Positions 14,545 to 23,244 of a stretch of DNA of 64,000 nucleotides are shown here, in pieces. A model generated the notes under the pieces. The model was not told the DNA's origin. It saw only the letters and a program-made list of their open reading frames with translations, and did no database searches. A program made the translations under genes and the position numbers. Each line of letters begins with the position of its first letter. Position 1 is the stretch's first letter. Source of the stretch: Lachnospiraceae bacterium (GTDB taxonomy: Bacteria > Bacillota > Clostridia > Lachnospirales > Lachnospiraceae); the NCBI GenBank assembly GCA_015056735.1, contig SVFT01000001.1, forward strand, positions 62,001 to 126,000. Direction: 5' to 3'.

Positions 14545-16065
14545 ATGAATAACACGAGAGCCGTTCATAATGTGATGATGCTGATTACCGTGATGCTTCT
14601 GTGCTGTATTGCCACTACTGCCTGCGGCAAGACGACGGACAATGCCGCGCCTGCAGTGGAGCAGGAAGCTCCGAAGAAAACCGGGGCAGAGGAAGTATCC
14701 TCAAAGGAATGGACTGCGGAAGGTGTATACATTGACGATAACGGCAATCACCTTGTGCTGGTGTACTACAGTCCGGATGAGGGACTCGGACAGAGCGGCT
14801 GGACAGTCTCCGCAATATTCGGAGAAGAGATGTATGGCGGATTCATGGACGAGGATGAAGGAATCCTGAAGGGTGACATGATTGCCTATAACAGTGACGG
14901 AACGGAAAAGGAGAGGAAAGCTATATCTTTGGCCGATACGGGTGATGCGATTGTTATGACTACCAAGGCTGGAGAAGAATACCGGTTCAGACCTGATGAT
15001 ACCGATTACTCCGAGATCAATGGCGATGTGATGCCGCTTTTCCAATATAACCAGCTCTATGCCTTTAGCGGATTCAATCCGGTATTGGCAGGTGCCTACA
15101 ATTATCTAGCATTTGATAAGGCACAGGGATTTGATCCCGGGCATGCGATTATCCCGTATGTATGCATTGTGGATATGGATGAATCGGATCCCGAAGATGT
15201 CCTGTTATACGGCGATTTTTATCTCTGGGAGTTTGAAAAGCAGGAAGATACGCTTAAGTGTGTTTCTTCATCGCATATCCCGGGCGTGATGCACATGAAG
15301 AGAACGGGAGACAATGAGGCGGCGATATATGATGCCTTTGCATTTGACGAAGGGCTTACGGACGCGGATGTGGTCTCTCTGTTTGGATCGTATTATGACC
15401 ACTACATCACGCTAAGTTCCGACAAGGAAATGCGTGATTCGGAAATGGCACAGATTATCGCGGATTATGTCCATGCCAACAGGCTTGAAGTCGGAAAATA
15501 TCAGCTATATGAGGGCGAGAGCGGTGAACTTCCCGAATCTAAAGCCGGGGATATCCGTGAAAGAGTCGATCTGCCTGCATATGCATATCCTGATGCGCGG
15601 ACAAAAGAGGCGGCTGTATATCAGTATATTGTCGATACATATTATGACAGATTAAGTGCATATGAATATGATACGATTATCCCTTATGTGGTTGTGATAT
15701 CCGAAGATGACAGCAATTCCGGTGACATTAAGATTCTTCTTAGCGGATGGGTCAGCACCTACAACCTCGAAGGCGACATCCTTGAAATGCAGTCTGGCTC
15801 TGAGGTGAGCGGTGCAGCATACCTGAAGAAATCAACCGGTGGTTATGAAGTTACTGACTTTGAAGAGCTTGGAGACGGATCGGAATACGACAGGACAGCC
15901 AAAAAGATATTCGGAGATCATTATAATGACTTCATGAACCTGGATCGTGAGGCCGAAGAAGAAGTTCACAGGCAGATTATCCAAGACTATGTATCCGGGA
16001 ATGGGTTGAATATTCGCGGATATAAGGATATGGGGGCAGATACTGTTTTTTTAGGGAAAAACTGA
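14545..16065 (+). CDS. Putative lipoprotein of unknown function
   Basis: A 506-residue protein with an N-terminal hydrophobic segment ending CCIATTACGK, which could be a lipobox with Cys as the lipid-attached residue, though the preceding residues are not ideal. The rest is acidic and Tyr-rich, with two similar halves: each has a helix of the type QIIADYVHANRLEVGKY or QIIQDYVSGNGLNIRGY near its end. This suggests an internal duplication of a beta-rich domain. The ATG follows GGGAGG. No enzyme motif is recognised. It lies alone between the nuclease and the ABC transporter genes. Confidence 0.7.
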   Translation: MNNTRAVHNVMMLITVMLLCCIATTACGKTTDNAAPAVEQEAPKKTGAEEVSSKEWTAEGVYIDDNGNHLVLVYYSPDEGLGQSGWTVSAIFGEEMYGGFMDEDEGILKGDMIAYNSDGTEKERKAISLADTGDAIVMTTKAGEEYRFRPDDTDYSEINGDVMPLFQYNQLYAFSGFNPVLAGAYNYLAFDKAQGFDPGHAIIPYVCIVDMDESDPEDVLLYGDFYLWEFEKQEDTLKCVSSSHIPGVMHMKRTGDNEAAIYDAFAFDEGLTDADVVSLFGSYYDHYITLSSDKEMRDSEMAQIIADYVHANRLEVGKYQLYEGESGELPESKAGDIRERVDLPAYAYPDARTKEAAVYQYIVDTYYDRLSAYEYDTIIPYVVVISEDDSNSGDIKILLSGWVSTYNLEGDILEMQSGSEVSGAAYLKKSTGGYEVTDFEELGDGSEYDRTAKKIFGDHYNDFMNLDREAEEEVHRQIIQDYVSGNGLNIRGYKDMGADTVFLGKN

Positions 16066-16189
16066 TTTAATTGTCTTTCTTTGAAAAAATTAGCGACCCG
16101 GTTTTACGGGAGGTTGTTCAAAAGCTCTTATTGAATCCCATTGAGATGAGTCTTCATACGTCGCTGTAATCAAAGCGATTCTGGTACAG

Positions 16190-16212
16190 AAGTCCCATTC
16201 CCAATGGGATTT
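16190..16212. repeat. Small palindrome before the ABC transporter operon
   Basis: TCCCATT and AATGGGA surround a three-base centre. It lies about 50 bases before the ATPase gene and could be an operator or a weak hairpin; no T run follows. Confidence 0.35.
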
Positions 16213-16257
16213 CCATATGCTACCCTATTACAATGATAGATTTCCAATGAGGACGGC

Positions 16258-16932
16258 ATGATGCTTACAGTATCCCATATCAGTAAGAAATACGGTAAGA
16301 AACGCATACTGACAGATGTGTCGTTTACACTTGCGCCGGGTGAATGCATCTCCGTGATCGGAGAGAACGGCTGCGGGAAGACGACACTTTTAAAGATCCT
16401 TGCGGGGATCATGAAGCAGGATCAGGGTGATGTTCTGCTTGATGATGCATCTTCCGTGCAGGCCCGTTATGACGGGATCGGCTATGTGCCGCAGGACAAT
16501 CCGCTGATGCAGGAGCTTTCCGTATGGGATAATCTCTGGCTTTGGGGCGCGGATCGCAGCCCGAAGACGGATGCCGTTGTAAAGGCTTTTGAACTCGGAC
16601 CGATCCTGAAAATGCGTGTAAGCCAGCTCTCCGACGGTATGAAAAGAAGGCTTTCCATTGCGTGCGCATGCCTGAAGCAGGCGCCGATCATGATCCTGGA
16701 TGAGCCGACGACCGCGCTGGATGTCTATTACAGAGAGGGGATCCGGGACTGGATCCGCTCGTTCCTGTCTCAGGGAGGCAGTGTGATCATGACCAGTCAT
16801 GATGAGGGTGACATCCTGCTGGCGGACCGCTGCTATCTGATGGAAGACGGGATTCTGCGCCTTTTCTCCAATGAAGAGAAAACGGCGGATACCATCCGGT
16901 CGGCGATCATAAGTGCCCACCGGAACAGATAG
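16258..16932 (+). CDS. ABC transporter ATP-binding protein
   Basis: A 224-residue ATPase subunit. Walker A GENGCGKTT (about 35-43), Q-loop in YVPQDN, signature SQLSDGMKRRLSIA, Walker B IMILDEPTTALD and the switch His in MTSHDEGD are all present, so it should hydrolyse ATP. The signature LSDGM is a slight variant of LSGGQ. Start ATG 16258 after GAGG. It heads a four-gene cluster with a single-span membrane protein and two ABC-2-type permeases, which together look like an exporter. The cargo is unknown. Confidence 0.9.
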   Translation: MMLTVSHISKKYGKKRILTDVSFTLAPGECISVIGENGCGKTTLLKILAGIMKQDQGDVLLDDASSVQARYDGIGYVPQDNPLMQELSVWDNLWLWGADRSPKTDAVVKAFELGPILKMRVSQLSDGMKRRLSIACACLKQAPIMILDEPTTALDVYYREGIRDWIRSFLSQGGSVIMTSHDEGDILLADRCYLMEDGILRLFSNEEKTADTIRSAIISAHRNR

Positions 16933-16943
16933 GGAGGATATAG

Positions 16944-18344
16944 ATGGATAACAATGAAATGATGAACAATGAAGCCGCACAGGAAGCAGAACCTGTTGTA
17001 ACGGATGCGCCTGTCGTAACGGATGCACCTGTCGTAACGGATGCACCTGAAGCCGCTTCGCCTAAGAAGGGCAAAGGACCCCTGATCGCAATCATCGCAC
17101 TTGCTGTTGTGGTCGTACTTGCGATCGCAGGCGTTCTTGCGTGGAAATTCGGCCTGTTCTTAAAGCCGGCAGATAAGGTACTGATCGCGGCGAAAAATAC
17201 GTTTTCCGAAAAGGATACGATCGTAAACGCGCTGTCCGCCGAGTTCAAGGACAAAGAGACCGCGACCATGAAAATGGAAGGTGAAGCGTTCGGCTATTCG
17301 GGCGATTTTACCATGATGGTCGACAAGACCGGCTACGGATTCGATATGAACTTGCATATGCCGGAGCTGCCCACGATCGGCGCTGTGGCAAGACTGGATG
17401 CCGATTCGTTCAGAGTGAAAGTACCGGCGGTGATGGACAAGGTTTTTGTCTACGACTATCACAAGACCAATGAAAACGGTATGATCGCACAGAGTGCAGG
17501 TCAGGCGCAGATCGAAGAGATCAACAAATCTCTGCAGCAGATGGTAGACGCCTGCGCGGCGATCGAAGGACAGGAAGCAAAGCAGAAAGAGGCAGAAGTC
17601 AAGCTTCTTGAAGTATATCGCGAGCTCCCCTTTGAAAAAGCGGAAGCGGCTGAATGGACCGTAAACGGCGAGAGCAAAAAATGCGATGCATACTCGACTG
17701 TTCTTGACAAGGCATCCCAGGAGAAGATCTGGAAGATCCTCGCTGAGTTCTCACCTTCGTTTGATCCCAAGCAGAACAAAGCGCTGCAGCAGATCAACTT
17801 TAACGAATCAAAAGATATTAAATTTACATTTTATATTTTCGACAGCAAATTTGCTGCCGTTGCAATGGAGGACCAGACTTCCAAAGAGACTGCAACGATC
17901 ACTTTTGAAGGTGGCGAGACAGCATGGCAGAACCTTGGTGTTACCGTAAATGGAACGGAAGTGTTCCGTATGAACGGTAAGACGGAGGAAGGCAAGGAAA
18001 CACTCGGCTTTGTTTTGAGCGGTTCAGAGCTTGCCACATTCACCTACAACAGCACCGACAATACATATGAAGCGACGGTTGGCGCAGAAGGCGCTTCCGC
18101 GACGGTTTCCGGTATCATCACCGTTTCCGATACCGAGCTGAAGATGACCGTAGATCAGGTAGAGGCAAACGGCGAAACCATTCCGTTTACAATGACGATG
18201 ACGACAACACCGGGCGCAGAGATGCCGGTTGTTGACGGCGAGACCTTTGATATGGTCGATGCTGACACAGGTGCGTGGATGGGTCTTCTTGGCGATCTGG
18301 GCCGGTCCGAGATCGGTCAGCAGATCTTCGGCAGTCTGTTTTAA
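16944..18344 (+). CDS. Single-span membrane protein with large extracellular domain
   Basis: A 466-residue protein with a short cytosolic N-terminus containing three copies of PVVTDA (54 bases of tandem 18-base repeats), a membrane helix (about residues 47-70), and a long beta-rich outer domain of lipid-carrier-like or solute-binding appearance. The gene starts 11 bases after the ATPase gene, with GGGAGG before the ATG, and is followed after 12 bases by the first permease. Its position between the ATPase and permeases suggests an accessory part of the transporter. I do not recognise a specific family. Confidence 0.7.
   Translation: MDNNEMMNNEAAQEAEPVVTDAPVVTDAPVVTDAPEAASPKKGKGPLIAIIALAVVVVLAIAGVLAWKFGLFLKPADKVLIAAKNTFSEKDTIVNALSAEFKDKETATMKMEGEAFGYSGDFTMMVDKTGYGFDMNLHMPELPTIGAVARLDADSFRVKVPAVMDKVFVYDYHKTNENGMIAQSAGQAQIEEINKSLQQMVDACAAIEGQEAKQKEAEVKLLEVYRELPFEKAEAAEWTVNGESKKCDAYSTVLDKASQEKIWKILAEFSPSFDPKQNKALQQINFNESKDIKFTFYIFDSKFAAVAMEDQTSKETATITFEGGETAWQNLGVTVNGTEVFRMNGKTEEGKETLGFVLSGSELATFTYNSTDNTYEATVGAEGASATVSGIITVSDTELKMTVDQVEANGETIPFTMTMTTTPGAEMPVVDGETFDMVDADTGAWMGLLGDLGRSEIGQQIFGSLF
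16992..17045 (+). repeat. Three tandem 18-base repeats within a coding region
   Basis: The unit CCTGTCGTAACGGATGCA occurs three times, with two changes in the first copy, and encodes PVVTDA each time. Changes in copy number would lengthen or shorten the cytosolic tail without breaking the frame. Confidence 0.9.
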
Positions 18345-18356
18345 GGAGTATTCCGA

Positions 18357-19529
18357 TTGAAGATTTCTTTTCGATATTATGTGATCGAACTGAAGAGATG
18401 TTTGAAAATGCTGGGAAGGACATGGGCAAATCTTTTGCTCATGCTCCTTCTTTTGGCGTTTTTGGCGGTAGTGGCGGGAAAGGCGCTCTACGGCAATCAG
18501 GCGTTTGCAAAGATCACCGTTGCTGTGACCACGCCGGAGCAGGATGACTTGACGGACATGCTGCTTCGTTTTATCGCGTCCATGGATTCAGTCAAAAGTA
18601 TTTGTGAATTCAGGCAGATGGAGGAAGAGAAAGCACTTGAGGAGCTTCAAGACGGAAATCTTCAGGCCGTCGTTGCTCTGCCTGCCCGATTTTATGAAGA
18701 TGTCGATTCCGGCAAAAATACGCCGGCCGTTGTCTATTTTCCCAAAGATGCCGGCTTTGGCGGCATATTGTTCCGGGAGCTGTTAAAAGACGGTGTATCC
18801 ATGCTGCAGACAGCGGAGGCCGGTGTCTATGCGACGTATGCCTGCATCGATGACGGAGAGGAGCCGGCGATCGAGTATGCAGAAGTCGGCAATCTGCTGG
18901 CACGCGCGTATTTTGGGGCTGTCGCGGACAGGACCGTACTGTATGACAGCAATGTCATATCACCCTTTGGCGAGACGGATGCCGCGGGCTTCTATACGGT
19001 GACGGGCGTGCTTGTGCTCTTTATGATGTGCGGAACGGGCTTCGCGTTTTTATTTGACAGAAGCTCCGTCTTTGTCCTGCAGCGACTTCGCCAGAACGGC
19101 GCAGGCGCGCTGATCCTGTCTTTTGAGAAAATCCTTGTCATGCTGACGGGACTTCTCGTTCCCGCTGCGGTTGTCATGACGATCGGCGGCAGATGGAGTT
19201 ATATATCACATGTTATTATATTGCTTCTGTCGCTTTCGGCTTACTTTTTCGCGCTGTATGAGGTTGCGGGCGAAGGGCAGCGCGGCAGTATTCTGCTTCT
19301 GCTTGTAAACATCGGACAGCTCCTGCCGGCAGGTGTGGCGCTTCCGGTATCGTATCTGCCGCCTGCGGTCGCACGCTTTGGCGTGTATCTGCCCGCATCA
19401 GGCTGGTTTGCACAGGCGCGCGGTATCGTGCTTTCGGAGCGGTCTGTTACGCTCCTGCCGACGATTCTGTGGGGCGCGGTTTTTTGGCTGATCGGATATG
19501 CGCTTCTTAAGCGGCGCCTAGCGGGATAA
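18357..19529 (+). CDS. ABC-2-type transporter permease, first subunit
   Basis: A 390-residue membrane protein: one N-terminal helix (about 22-42), an extracellular domain of about 160 residues, then five or six helices in the C-terminal half (about 215-385). This is the layout of ABC-2 membrane subunits such as YhgE/DrrB relatives. TTG 18357 is taken as the start because AAGGAG lies nine bases before it and no ATG fits. It is followed by a second permease with the same layout, so the pair may form a heterodimer with the ATPase encoded at 16258. Confidence 0.75.
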   Translation: MKISFRYYVIELKRCLKMLGRTWANLLLMLLLLAFLAVVAGKALYGNQAFAKITVAVTTPEQDDLTDMLLRFIASMDSVKSICEFRQMEEEKALEELQDGNLQAVVALPARFYEDVDSGKNTPAVVYFPKDAGFGGILFRELLKDGVSMLQTAEAGVYATYACIDDGEEPAIEYAEVGNLLARAYFGAVADRTVLYDSNVISPFGETDAAGFYTVTGVLVLFMMCGTGFAFLFDRSSVFVLQRLRQNGAGALILSFEKILVMLTGLLVPAAVVMTIGGRWSYISHVIILLLSLSAYFFALYEVAGEGQRGSILLLLVNIGQLLPAGVALPVSYLPPAVARFGVYLPASGWFAQARGIVLSERSVTLLPTILWGAVFWLIGYALLKRRLAG

Positions 19530-19585
19530 GAGCATTGCAGCCTCCTCGCATGACACTAAGCGCGGGGGTGGCAGAGAGGACTTTT

Positions 19586-20671
19586 ATGAGATTTGCGGCT
19601 CGCCGGTTCCGGCTTTCCTTACAATCGAATATGCGCAGGCCTTCGATGTGGCTTCTGACGGCGTGCCTTCTTTTATTCCTGTGGCTGATCGCATCGCTTC
19701 GTATGCCGCACACCGGGCAGGCGCGCGGCGGCATTCTTGCATCGGATGACCCTAAGGCACAGGCTGTTACAGGCCTTCTTACGGGTGATCGGGGCGGAAA
19801 CGTGACATTTGTGTCATATGATGATGAGGAGCTGCTCAGAGCAGATATCGAAGCGGGACTCTTAACGTGCGGCTTTGTCTTTTCACCGGATTTCGGAGAA
19901 AAGATGTCTGCCCGCAATATGCGTCATGGCATAACATGCATCGAAACACCTTTTTCCGTCGGAACGGAAGTTTTGAAAGAAGCGGTTTTTGCGGCGATCT
20001 TTCGGGAGTACTCCGAAGTGATCATCGCTGCAAAAGAGGGCGAGATCTTTACGGCGGACGATCCTTCCCGTATGGAGCGTATCCTCGCAAAGAATGATGA
20101 TTACCTTGCGGGTGACCGGCTTTTTGCACCCAAAGAGGTGCTGGTGGAGACGTCCTTCACATCCCGATCGGAGACTGCAGACCCGGACAGCGCGCAAGAG
20201 TCCGGCGGCGTCGTAGTATCGGATCCTGCCGGCCTTACGGGGACGCTTTGGGGGATCTTCTATACTTGTCTGTTTCTGATGATGCTGCAGGCGACCGTTT
20301 CGGATGAGCAGAATGCAAGACGCGGCCTGCTTGGTGCTTTGCCGCCCCGCGAAGCGCGGTTTTACAGGATCTCGTCGCAGATAACGGGGATCTTTGTGCC
20401 GGCTGCAGGCGGGTTTATCTTCCTGACGGCGCGAGGAATGTGTGATTCGATCGCGCGGGAAGGATTGCATCTGGCGCTGTTTTTGGTCTATGCTTGTATT
20501 TGGATCGAGGTGATCGGACGCAGGCTCATGCGCCGTGATCTCGGTTCCAAGCTTGTAGCGCTCCTGGCGGCGCATCTGCTGCTTCTGCCGATACTGACAG
20601 ACCTGTCATCTTATATACCTGCCGTGCGTATTCTGCGCTGCATTCTGCCGGCATCGCTGTATTTGCTATAG
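19586..20671 (+). CDS. ABC-2-type transporter permease, second subunit
   Basis: A 361-residue membrane protein with one N-terminal helix (about 22-38), a soluble extracellular segment, and several C-terminal helices (about 215-355). It has the same plan as the preceding permease, suggesting a heterodimeric exporter. Start ATG 19586 is eight bases after GAGAGG; an in-frame start 51 bases upstream lacks a ribosome site. The next gene starts 13 bases later, so the operon probably continues into the HAD-CPBP fusion. Confidence 0.7.
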   Translation: MRFAARRFRLSLQSNMRRPSMWLLTACLLLFLWLIASLRMPHTGQARGGILASDDPKAQAVTGLLTGDRGGNVTFVSYDDEELLRADIEAGLLTCGFVFSPDFGEKMSARNMRHGITCIETPFSVGTEVLKEAVFAAIFREYSEVIIAAKEGEIFTADDPSRMERILAKNDDYLAGDRLFAPKEVLVETSFTSRSETADPDSAQESGGVVVSDPAGLTGTLWGIFYTCLFLMMLQATVSDEQNARRGLLGALPPREARFYRISSQITGIFVPAAGGFIFLTARGMCDSIAREGLHLALFLVYACIWIEVIGRRLMRRDLGSKLVALLAAHLLLLPILTDLSSYIPAVRILRCILPASLYLL

Positions 20672-20684
20672 AAAAGAGGAGATC

Positions 20685-22166
20685 ATGTTCCAGTATGTAC
20701 TGTTTGATCTGGACGGTACGCTGACGGATCCCAAAGAGGGGATCTGTAAGAGTGTGCAGTTCGCCCTGCATATGCAGGGGATCGAAGAACCGGATATCGA
20801 CAAGCTGACACCGTTCATCGGGCCGCCGCTTAAAGGCAGCTTTATGGACTTTTATCATATGACGGAAGAGCAGGCGATGACAGCGATCGGGGATTATCGC
20901 AAGCGCTTCATCCCAATGGGGATGTATGAGAATAAGGTATACCCGGGGATCCCCGAGATGCTTGGCAGGCTCAAGGATGCCGGCATGGTTCTTGGTATCG
21001 CTTCGAGCAAGCCGGAGCCGCTCGTGATCAAGATCCTCGAGCATTTCGATCTGATCGGCTATTTTGATATCGTGGTGGGTGCTTCGATGGACCAGTCCCG
21101 CACGGAGAAGGAAGCCGTACTGGAGGAGGCACTAAGGCGCCTTGCGGCCTCCGGGAACGAAGCGCTGAATGCAAAGAACTGTGTTATGGTCGGTGACCGC
21201 AAGTTTGATATCAATGGCGGCCATGCGCATCACTTGACGGCAGTCGGCGTATCGTACGGATATGCGGTGGATGATGAACTTGAACAGGCGGGGGCCGATT
21301 ATATCGCTCCTGATGTCCGCCGCCTGCAGGAATACCTTTTGACCGGAAAGACAGACACGAAGGTCAGACAGCCGGCGGAGGATCTCACCCCTTTTCACAA
21401 GACAGGGCACATCCTTCTGCCACTCATCGTATACTATGTCGGCTATAATGTTTTTTATATGCTGCTCGTTATTGTGATGGACAAGGTGCTGCAGACGGAT
21501 CTTGCGTTTGCGGACACACTCCGCGAGAACTCTTCGAGCGCGCTGAATATCATCCAGTCGGCTTCCATGCTGGCAGGTTCCCTGTTTCTGCTTCCGCGCT
21601 TTATGCAGGAGAAGATCCCGACGAGGGCGCAGAAATTGCCCAACGTGATCGCAGCGGCCATCTGGGCCGTCTCGCTTTCCATCGGGCTCAACGCGCTGTT
21701 TGATCTGCTTAAGATCGTATCATCCGATGCGGGCTACAGGGAAGTGGCGGATGTGCAGTACAGTGTCTCCCTGACGCTTGGCCTCATCCTGTACGGCGTG
21801 ATCTCGCCGATCACGGAGGAAGTCCTTTTCCGCGGGCTCATTTACGGGCGCATGCGCAAGTTTTTCTCATTGCCGGTCTCGATGGTGGTCTCGTCGTTTC
21901 TGTTCGGCGCCTACCACGGCAACTTCCTGCAGGGCATTTACGGGTTCCTGCTCGGCCTCATGATGGTCTATCTGTATGAGAAAACGCAGCACTTTGCGAT
22001 ACCGGTCATGGCGCATGCACTTGCCAACATGTCGGTCTTCATGCTCACATATGACGGAAGTGTCATAAAAAGGGAACAGGAACCGATGCTCTTTGCGATC
22101 TGCAGCGCTGTGGCGATCGCATCCTATCTGTTTATCCGATATAAGGGGAAAGAAAATGTACGATAA
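20685..22166 (+). CDS. HAD hydrolase fused to a CPBP (CAAX-like) membrane protease
   Basis: A 493-residue two-domain protein. Residues 1-225 are a Gph-type HAD phosphatase: DLDGTLTDPKEG, the Ser of GIASSKPE, the Lys near 147 and GDRKFD. Residues 240-490 are a multi-pass membrane domain with the CPBP intramembrane protease motifs TEEVLFRGLIYG (near 378), FGAYHGN (near 411) and a His in AHALAN. Both active sites look intact. CPBP proteins cleave prenylated or leader peptides, and some confer bacteriocin immunity. The joined substrate logic is unknown. ATG follows AGAGGAG. It ends by overlapping the GreA-like gene by 11 bases. Confidence 0.85.
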   Translation: MFQYVLFDLDGTLTDPKEGICKSVQFALHMQGIEEPDIDKLTPFIGPPLKGSFMDFYHMTEEQAMTAIGDYRKRFIPMGMYENKVYPGIPEMLGRLKDAGMVLGIASSKPEPLVIKILEHFDLIGYFDIVVGASMDQSRTEKEAVLEEALRRLAASGNEALNAKNCVMVGDRKFDINGGHAHHLTAVGVSYGYAVDDELEQAGADYIAPDVRRLQEYLLTGKTDTKVRQPAEDLTPFHKTGHILLPLIVYYVGYNVFYMLLVIVMDKVLQTDLAFADTLRENSSSALNIIQSASMLAGSLFLLPRFMQEKIPTRAQKLPNVIAAAIWAVSLSIGLNALFDLLKIVSSDAGYREVADVQYSVSLTLGLILYGVISPITEEVLFRGLIYGRMRKFFSLPVSMVVSSFLFGAYHGNFLQGIYGFLLGLMMVYLYEKTQHFAIPVMAHALANMSVFMLTYDGSVIKREQEPMLFAICSAVAIASYLFIRYKGKENVR

Positions 22167-22659
22167 ATTAACAAAGTCCGATATCAAAAAGATCGAAGAG
22201 GAGATCGAATACAGGAAACTGACGCTCCGCCCGCAGCTTTTGGAAGATGTTAAGGAGACCAGGGCGCACGGCGACCTCTCCGAAAATTTCGAATACCATG
22301 CGGCAAAGCGCGAGAAGAATAAAAACGAGAGCAGGATCCGTTATCTGGACCGCATGCTCCGCACCGCACAGGTCATTGATGACTCTTCCAAGGATGACGA
22401 AGTCGGCATGAACAACACCGTGACGGTCTTCTTTGTTGATGAGGGAGAGACGGAAGCGTATCGCATCGTGACATCCGTGCGCGGCGACAGCCTGCATCAT
22501 CTGATCAGCATCGAATCTCCTCTGGGAAAAGCCCTGATGGGCCACAAGGTCGGGGACCGCGTGACGGTGGAGGTGAACCCTTCCGTTTCGTATGATGTGA
22601 TCATCAAGGAGATCGAGAATACGCAGGATGATTCGGGGGATCGAATCAGAAGCTATTAA
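22156..22659 (+). CDS. GreA/GreB-type transcription elongation factor
   Basis: A 167-residue protein with an N-terminal coiled coil whose tip carries AHGDLSENFEYHAAK, including the acidic residues that Gre factors insert into the RNA polymerase channel to help cleave backtracked RNA. The C-terminal half is the FKBP-like domain (SPLGKALMGHKVGDRVTVEV). It is a little longer than standard GreA at the C-terminus. Start ATG 22156 follows AAGGGGAAAG and lies inside the end of the HAD-CPBP gene. A long hairpin begins at its stop codon and probably ends transcription. Confidence 0.88.
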   Translation: MYDKLTKSDIKKIEEEIEYRKLTLRPQLLEDVKETRAHGDLSENFEYHAAKREKNKNESRIRYLDRMLRTAQVIDDSSKDDEVGMNNTVTVFFVDEGETEAYRIVTSVRGDSLHHLISIESPLGKALMGHKVGDRVTVEVNPSVSYDVIIKEIENTQDDSGDRIRSY

Positions 22660-22850
22660 AGAAAAGGTTCCCACATTATCGTACGATGCCGAAGCAAAGG
22701 ATTCTTAACGAATAAGTATGCTTCAATGGGCTTTCGAGGGTTGTCTGAGCGAAGCGAGTTCCCGAGAAAGCACATCGCTCTGAAGGATGCTTATGAGTTT
22801 AGAATACCGATTGCGTGCATCGAGATAATTGTGGGAATCCTTTTCTCTTA
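22656..22850. repeat. Giant imperfect hairpin with apical GAGCGAAGCGAG
   Basis: The outer arms (AAGAAAAGGTTCCCAC near 22659 and GTGGGAATCCTTTTCTC near 22830) are complementary, and pairing continues inward with about 70% matches through CTTCAATGGGCTTTCGAGGG to the apex CTGAGCGAAGCGAG. A T-rich tract follows the right arm. It is about 195 bases long. Similar structures lie at 46744-46902 and 49856-50092. It may be a MITE-like element and may serve as a terminator for the upstream operon. Confidence 0.7.
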
Positions 22851-22886
22851 TATCTCCTTTTTAGATTTATTTCACAAAAAACCATC

Positions 22887-22915
22887 TTGCATTTTGTTAC
22901 AAACGTGTATATGAT
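22887..22915 (+). promoter_or_regulatory. SigA-type promoter for the thrS leader
   Basis: TTGCAT at 22887-22892 and TATGAT at 22910-22915 are 17 bases apart, about ten bases before the T-box leader. Confidence 0.7.
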
Positions 22916-22929
22916 GTATTCAGTTAAAA

Positions 22930-23163
22930 CGGCATTGACGAAGACAGTAGCGGACATGTTTCCGGTATAGCGAGGGAGGACGGTGCAAGCTCCTGCGTGA
23001 GACGGTTCGTGAAGACCACTTCCGAGCAGCGCTTCAGAGTAGAGATTGGTTTTCGAAAAGAGGCGACGTATTCCCGCGTTAAGGGTTCAAGAGTGAAAGA
23101 TAAGGTGGAACCGTGTGACCAGCACCCTTATGTTGCAGTAACTGCGACATGGGTGCTTTTTTT
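22930..23163 (+). promoter_or_regulatory. T-box leader controlling thrS (specifier ACC, Thr)
   Basis: Stem I carries the AG-bulge region GACGGTGCAAGC and a specifier context GTGAAGACCACTT, where ACC at 23015-23017 is a threonine codon. The T-box AAGGTGGAACCGTG is at 23102-23115. The terminator is GCACCC...GGGTGC with a run of seven T at 23122-23163. Uncharged tRNA-Thr should bind, stabilise the antiterminator and raise thrS expression. Confidence 0.92.
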
Positions 23164-23244
23164 ATACACATGCTCGCCAAAAGGAATTTATGAAAAGCTC
23201 CCGGTCGCGGAAAACAGTTTTCGAAGTAAGAAAGGATGACAGAG

